A program made the position numbers and the translations under genes. Positions 6,192 to 8,355 of a stretch of DNA of 8,355 bases are shown here, piece after piece. The notes under the pieces are model-generated. The model was given only the letters and a program-made list of their open reading frames with translations. It had not been told where the DNA came from and ran no database searches. Within the stretch, counting starts at the first letter, position 1. Each line of letters opens with the position of its first letter. The stretch is from Bordetella parapertussis (GTDB lineage: Bacteria; Pseudomonadota; Gammaproteobacteria; Burkholderiales; Burkholderiaceae_B): the NCBI GenBank assembly GCA_945862495.1, contig CAMAYM010000112.1, forward strand, positions 1 to 8,355. Direction: 5' to 3'.

Positions 6192-6905
6192 ATGCCCAAG
6201 ATCGTCGGTAAATATGGATTATATGGAGTACTGCTTGTATTGCTTTCTGTTCTAACAGGTTGTGGCCTCACGGGCCCCTCCAATGCGGTCAAACAAGACA
6301 AAGTGAAAGCTGAGGTCAAATGGCCATTTGCCAAAAATGGCATCATGATCGAGTTAGCAAGTGACCTCGACCTCAATTACTATTCTGGACAGGCTCACAC
6401 GTTAGTGCTTGGGATCTTGCAGTTCGATGATGAGAAAATATTTCCCAAGCTATTGAGCAAGCCTGCTGACCTCATGAAGTCTCTCACGAGCGGAAACTTG
6501 CCGGCCGGTGTCCTTCAACTTGACCGCTATGTCCTCAGCCCTGATACTCGATTGATCCTAGAAGTGGATCGTGTTCAGGATGCCAAATTTATAGGTATCG
6601 TCGCGGGCTATTATCAATTTGATGCCGCAAGGTCAGTGCGATATTTCCGTGTCCCGCTCAATATGCAGTCAAGCGGTTTGATTTCAAAAGATTACAAAGC
6701 AGAGCCAGCCGTACTTGCCCTGCGCTTGGGTCTCGGTGCACAGCGAATTGTGAACGCAGTGAGTTTGACTCACGATGCGGATGCGCCGCCCTTGCCTAAA
6801 GAAGATATTCCAAAAACCAATGGCAATCTTGAAATCAATCTTTCGCCAGAGGTAATGAATCAAGCGGCTCAAAGAGCAGGCTCTCTGATCAAGCTCGGTC
6901 GATGA
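6192..6905 (+). CDS. tssJ: T6SS outer membrane lipoprotein TssJ (VasD/Lip family)
   Basis: TssJ is the outer membrane lipoprotein that binds the periplasmic end of TssM and anchors the T6SS membrane complex. The N-terminus is a lipoprotein signal: Lys-containing start, hydrophobic core LYGVLLVLLSV and lipobox L21-T22-G23-C24. Gly at +2 is compatible with outer membrane retention. The mature part has the TssJ pattern IMIELASDLDLNYYSGQAHT (51-70) and VLGILQFDD (72-80), then DRYVLSPDTRLILEVDR (111-127) and FIGIVAGYYQFDAAR (133-147), fitting the transthyretin-like beta-sandwich with its characteristic loop. At 237 residues it is longer than the common 150-190, with an additional C-terminal portion from about residue 157. 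It lies 917 bp past tssG on the same strand, separated by an opposite-strand gene, and ends 4 bp from the stop of the converging DUF3540 gene. Confidence 0.9.
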   Translation: MPKIVGKYGLYGVLLVLLSVLTGCGLTGPSNAVKQDKVKAEVKWPFAKNGIMIELASDLDLNYYSGQAHTLVLGILQFDDEKIFPKLLSKPADLMKSLTSGNLPAGVLQLDRYVLSPDTRLILEVDRVQDAKFIGIVAGYYQFDAARSVRYFRVPLNMQSSGLISKDYKAEPAVLALRLGLGAQRIVNAVSLTHDADAPPLPKEDIPKTNGNLEINLSPEVMNQAAQRAGSLIKLGR

Positions 6906-6909
6906 TGAA

Positions 6910-7566
6910 CTACCCTAGGTCAATTTTCTTTGCATCCACTTTCACGGCGTGCTGAGAATGTAGCTTGGTGAAACTGGATTTCAACAAAATCTGATGCTCA
7001 GCGGTGTATTGGATATTTGCAGCTTGCGTTCGATCCAGACCATCGATCAATCTAAAGCTGTTTCGTATCTTTGCGATCATACGATCCATTTGGTGTCGAA
7101 CTAGATTCGCTACGACTGTAATGGTGTTGGCGCGTTCAGACTTATCTTGATAGATCCCCTGAAACCGCTCTATACGAAACTCACTCTCCGTGGCGGTCAG
7201 GTTGATGGCATGTGCTTTTATGTGCAAGTGGTTGCCATCTGTCAAAAGACTCACCTCCTTTCCAAGAGAATAGCTCCGCGAACGTTGTGCTGCTTGCTTT
7301 AATACAGCCAGCACAAAATGCGCTTGACTTTCATGATCGAGATGAACAAGAACGAGGTCGCCAGGCAAGGGATTGAGAAGACAGCTTGCGCTGCAGCTGG
7401 ACCTTAATAGAGGTCCGCCATCAAGTCCCTGAATAATGATGACATCATCCATCACATCAGTCACAACGAGGCGCGATAGACCGCTCTCTGAAACAGGAAA
7501 AGTCACGTGTGCAAGTCGAGACTTATCTCGAAATACTGGAACATTTACTTCTGATCTGGATTGCAT
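6910..7566 (-). CDS. DUF3540 protein of the T6SS spike/cargo module
   Basis: The 218-residue product matches the DUF3540 family, uncharacterised proteins found beside VgrG, PAAR-like DUF4150, pentapeptide-repeat and DUF2169 genes. The conserved Ser-Cys-Leu motif occurs at 61-63 (CSASCLLNPLPGDLVLV, where the PGDLV turn follows), preceded by VIIIQGLDGGPLLR. The remainder is beta-rich with regular short strands (HLHIKAHAINLTATESEFRI), suggestive of a spike-like or OB-fold protein, which is inference. I chose ATG 7566 because AAGG (complement of 7575-7578) lies eight bases upstream and it follows the PAAR-like gene by 10 bp; the frame stays open to an ATG at 7683, but that would run 107 bp into the PAAR-like gene. 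It is last in a minus-strand operon that converges on tssJ. A role in loading or fitting the spike tip is plausible but unproven. Confidence 0.82.
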   Translation of the reverse strand: MQSRSEVNVPVFRDKSRLAHVTFPVSESGLSRLVVTDVMDDVIIIQGLDGGPLLRSSCSASCLLNPLPGDLVLVHLDHESQAHFVLAVLKQAAQRSRSYSLGKEVSLLTDGNHLHIKAHAINLTATESEFRIERFQGIYQDKSERANTITVVANLVRHQMDRMIAKIRNSFRLIDGLDRTQAANIQYTAEHQILLKSSFTKLHSQHAVKVDAKKIDLG

Positions 7567-7576
7567 GTTGGGCACC

Positions 7577-7969
7577 TTAATTAGCCATGACAATGGATTG
7601 ACTGGGAGCAATAACAGATCCAACAGCATTGCCTTTATTCGCCTTGACTGGGTCACCAAGTCGGACCGCTGGTTTCCCTCCAATCGTGACGATCAAGCTG
7701 CCCATGATGAATTCAACCTCCTGAATAAAAGTACCTGAAACAACGCCCCCGGCCACACCCGCTTCATCACCACTGGAGATTGGGATCTTTGAGGCTTTGT
7801 TTAAAGAAGGTGCGCCACCAATCAAGACGTTTGTAACTGGCGGCATACCCATTGCGAGTTGAGCCATATTTGGATACGGCAATGGAACCGGCGGGGCGGG
7901 TGGTGCGGGTGTTTTGCAGACGTCTGGCATCGCCATGGTGCTACCACCTCCTGCAGTGCAAATGAACAT
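7577..7969 (-). CDS. PAAR-like DUF4150 protein, T6SS spike tip
   Basis: DUF4150 proteins are PAAR-like proteins that cap the VgrG spike of the T6SS and can carry or recruit toxins. The 130-residue product has the family order: MPDVCKTPAPP (14-24), PVPLPYPN (27-34), SGDEAGVAGGVVSG (66-79) and GKPAVRLGDPV (98-108), with a C-terminal SVIAPSQSIVMAN. The length is that of a bare domain, so there is no fused C-terminal toxin. Cys4 and Cys18 are present, but metal binding cannot be judged by eye. ATG 7969 has AGGAG (complement of 7979-7983) nine bases upstream. It follows the pentapeptide-repeat gene by 33 bp and precedes the DUF3540 gene by 10 bp, so the three are probably one operon. The arrangement resembles the tag genes of Burkholderia T6SS-5-type clusters, as I recall them. 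Confidence 0.92.
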   Translation of the reverse strand: MFICTAGGGSTMAMPDVCKTPAPPAPPVPLPYPNMAQLAMGMPPVTNVLIGGAPSLNKASKIPISSGDEAGVAGGVVSGTFIQEVEFIMGSLIVTIGGKPAVRLGDPVKANKGNAVGSVIAPSQSIVMAN

Positions 7970-8002
7970 GCTTGCGCTCTCCTGTGGTCAGAGCTGATTC
8001 AA

Positions 8003-8355
8003 TTAAGGCTTAGGTGCCCAATTCTCGGCAGCAAGACGATCAGGGTTTGTGCCCTCCACGTCTACCAAGGACGCCTGCTCCCAAAGCGTATTTTTTTGAG
8101 ATACGTCATGCATATTGACTGTTTTGAGCTTGGCTTTGGTGAAGTCACTACCGTCAAGCGTTGCACCTGTGAGCGTACATTGCTCAAGCGATGCACTCTT
8201 CCAGTTACTGCTTGCTGCTTGCGCCTCACCAAAAATACAAGACTGCATTGCGGCGCCTTCGAAAGAAGCCTGCTTGAGGCTCGCCTTCTGAAAATTGCAA
8301 AGCTTAATGTCAGCCTCTACAAAAATCGCTTGATCAAGTACACCTTGTTCAAAGG
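8003..8355 (-). CDS. Pentapeptide-repeat protein, N-terminus beyond window edge
   Basis: The open frame continues to the right edge, giving 116 visible C-terminal residues. They show the five-residue periodicity of pentapeptide-repeat proteins, with Leu, Phe or another hydrophobic at the centre and small residues two before it: FQKAS-LKQAS-FEGAA, then LEQCT-LTGAT-LDGSD and FTKAK-LKTVN, ending with a non-repeat tail NPDRLAAENWAPKP. This folds as a right-handed quadrilateral beta-helix. In T6SS clusters such proteins (sometimes fused to DUF2169) accompany DUF4150 and DUF3540 genes, and are thought to be accessory or adaptor proteins rather than structural components. The internal ATG at 8248 is not the start, because repeats continue upstream of it. 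It is the first visible gene of the minus-strand module. The repeat class is clear; exact function is unknown. Confidence 0.88.
   Translation of the reverse strand, partial: FEQGVLDQAIFVEADIKLCNFQKASLKQASFEGAAMQSCIFGEAQAASSNWKSASLEQCTLTGATLDGSDFTKAKLKTVNMHDVSQKNTLWEQASLVDVEGTNPDRLAAENWAPKP

Noticed and set aside
7567..7683. N-terminal extension of the DUF3540 protein from ATG 7683
   Set aside because: It lies almost wholly inside the PAAR-like gene; ATG 7566 has a binding site and follows the upstream stop directly.
8003..8248. Complete 81-residue protein starting at ATG 8248
   Set aside because: The frame is open to the window edge and pentapeptide repeats continue upstream of this Met, so it is an internal Met of a longer protein.

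Overview
The window is part of a type VI secretion system (T6SS) locus from a Gram-negative bacterium. Moderate base composition and the TssB/TssC sequence style suggest a beta- or gammaproteobacterium; the genus cannot be told from this window, and no rRNA, tRNA, IS element or CRISPR is visible.

Left block (minus strand, 1-2413): the contractile tail genes in the order tssB - tssC - hcp. hcp runs off the left edge. tssB starts at a TTG codon with a strong ribosome binding site. A short GC-rich hairpin lies between tssC and hcp.

Centre (plus strand, 2585-5274): the baseplate genes tssF and tssG, diverging from tssB across a 171-bp AT-rich regulatory region (2414-2584). They overlap by 37 bp. 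tssG has an in-frame TGA at codon 134; both halves match TssG and lie in the same frame, so this is a single-base nonsense change, an assembly error or a readthrough site.

Middle right: after a 105-bp gap holding only a 17-codon micro-ORF (5296-5349), an opposite-strand gene (5380-6126) encodes an exported, glycine-zipper-type envelope protein. It separates tssG from tssJ. tssJ (plus, 6192-6905) encodes the outer membrane lipoprotein of the T6SS membrane complex.

Right block (minus strand, 6910 to the right edge): three closely spaced genes encoding a pentapeptide-repeat protein (partial), a PAAR-like DUF4150 protein and a DUF3540 protein. Such genes occur together near VgrG/T6SS loci and probably equip the spike tip with cargo. 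This block converges on tssJ with only 4 bp between stop codons.

Together the genes supply tube (Hcp), sheath (TssB/C), baseplate (TssF/G), the outer-membrane anchor (TssJ) and a spike-tip/cargo module. tssA, tssE, tssH/clpV, tssK, tssL, tssM and vgrG are not in the window and must lie elsewhere if the system works. No stretch over 300 bp lacks a gene.
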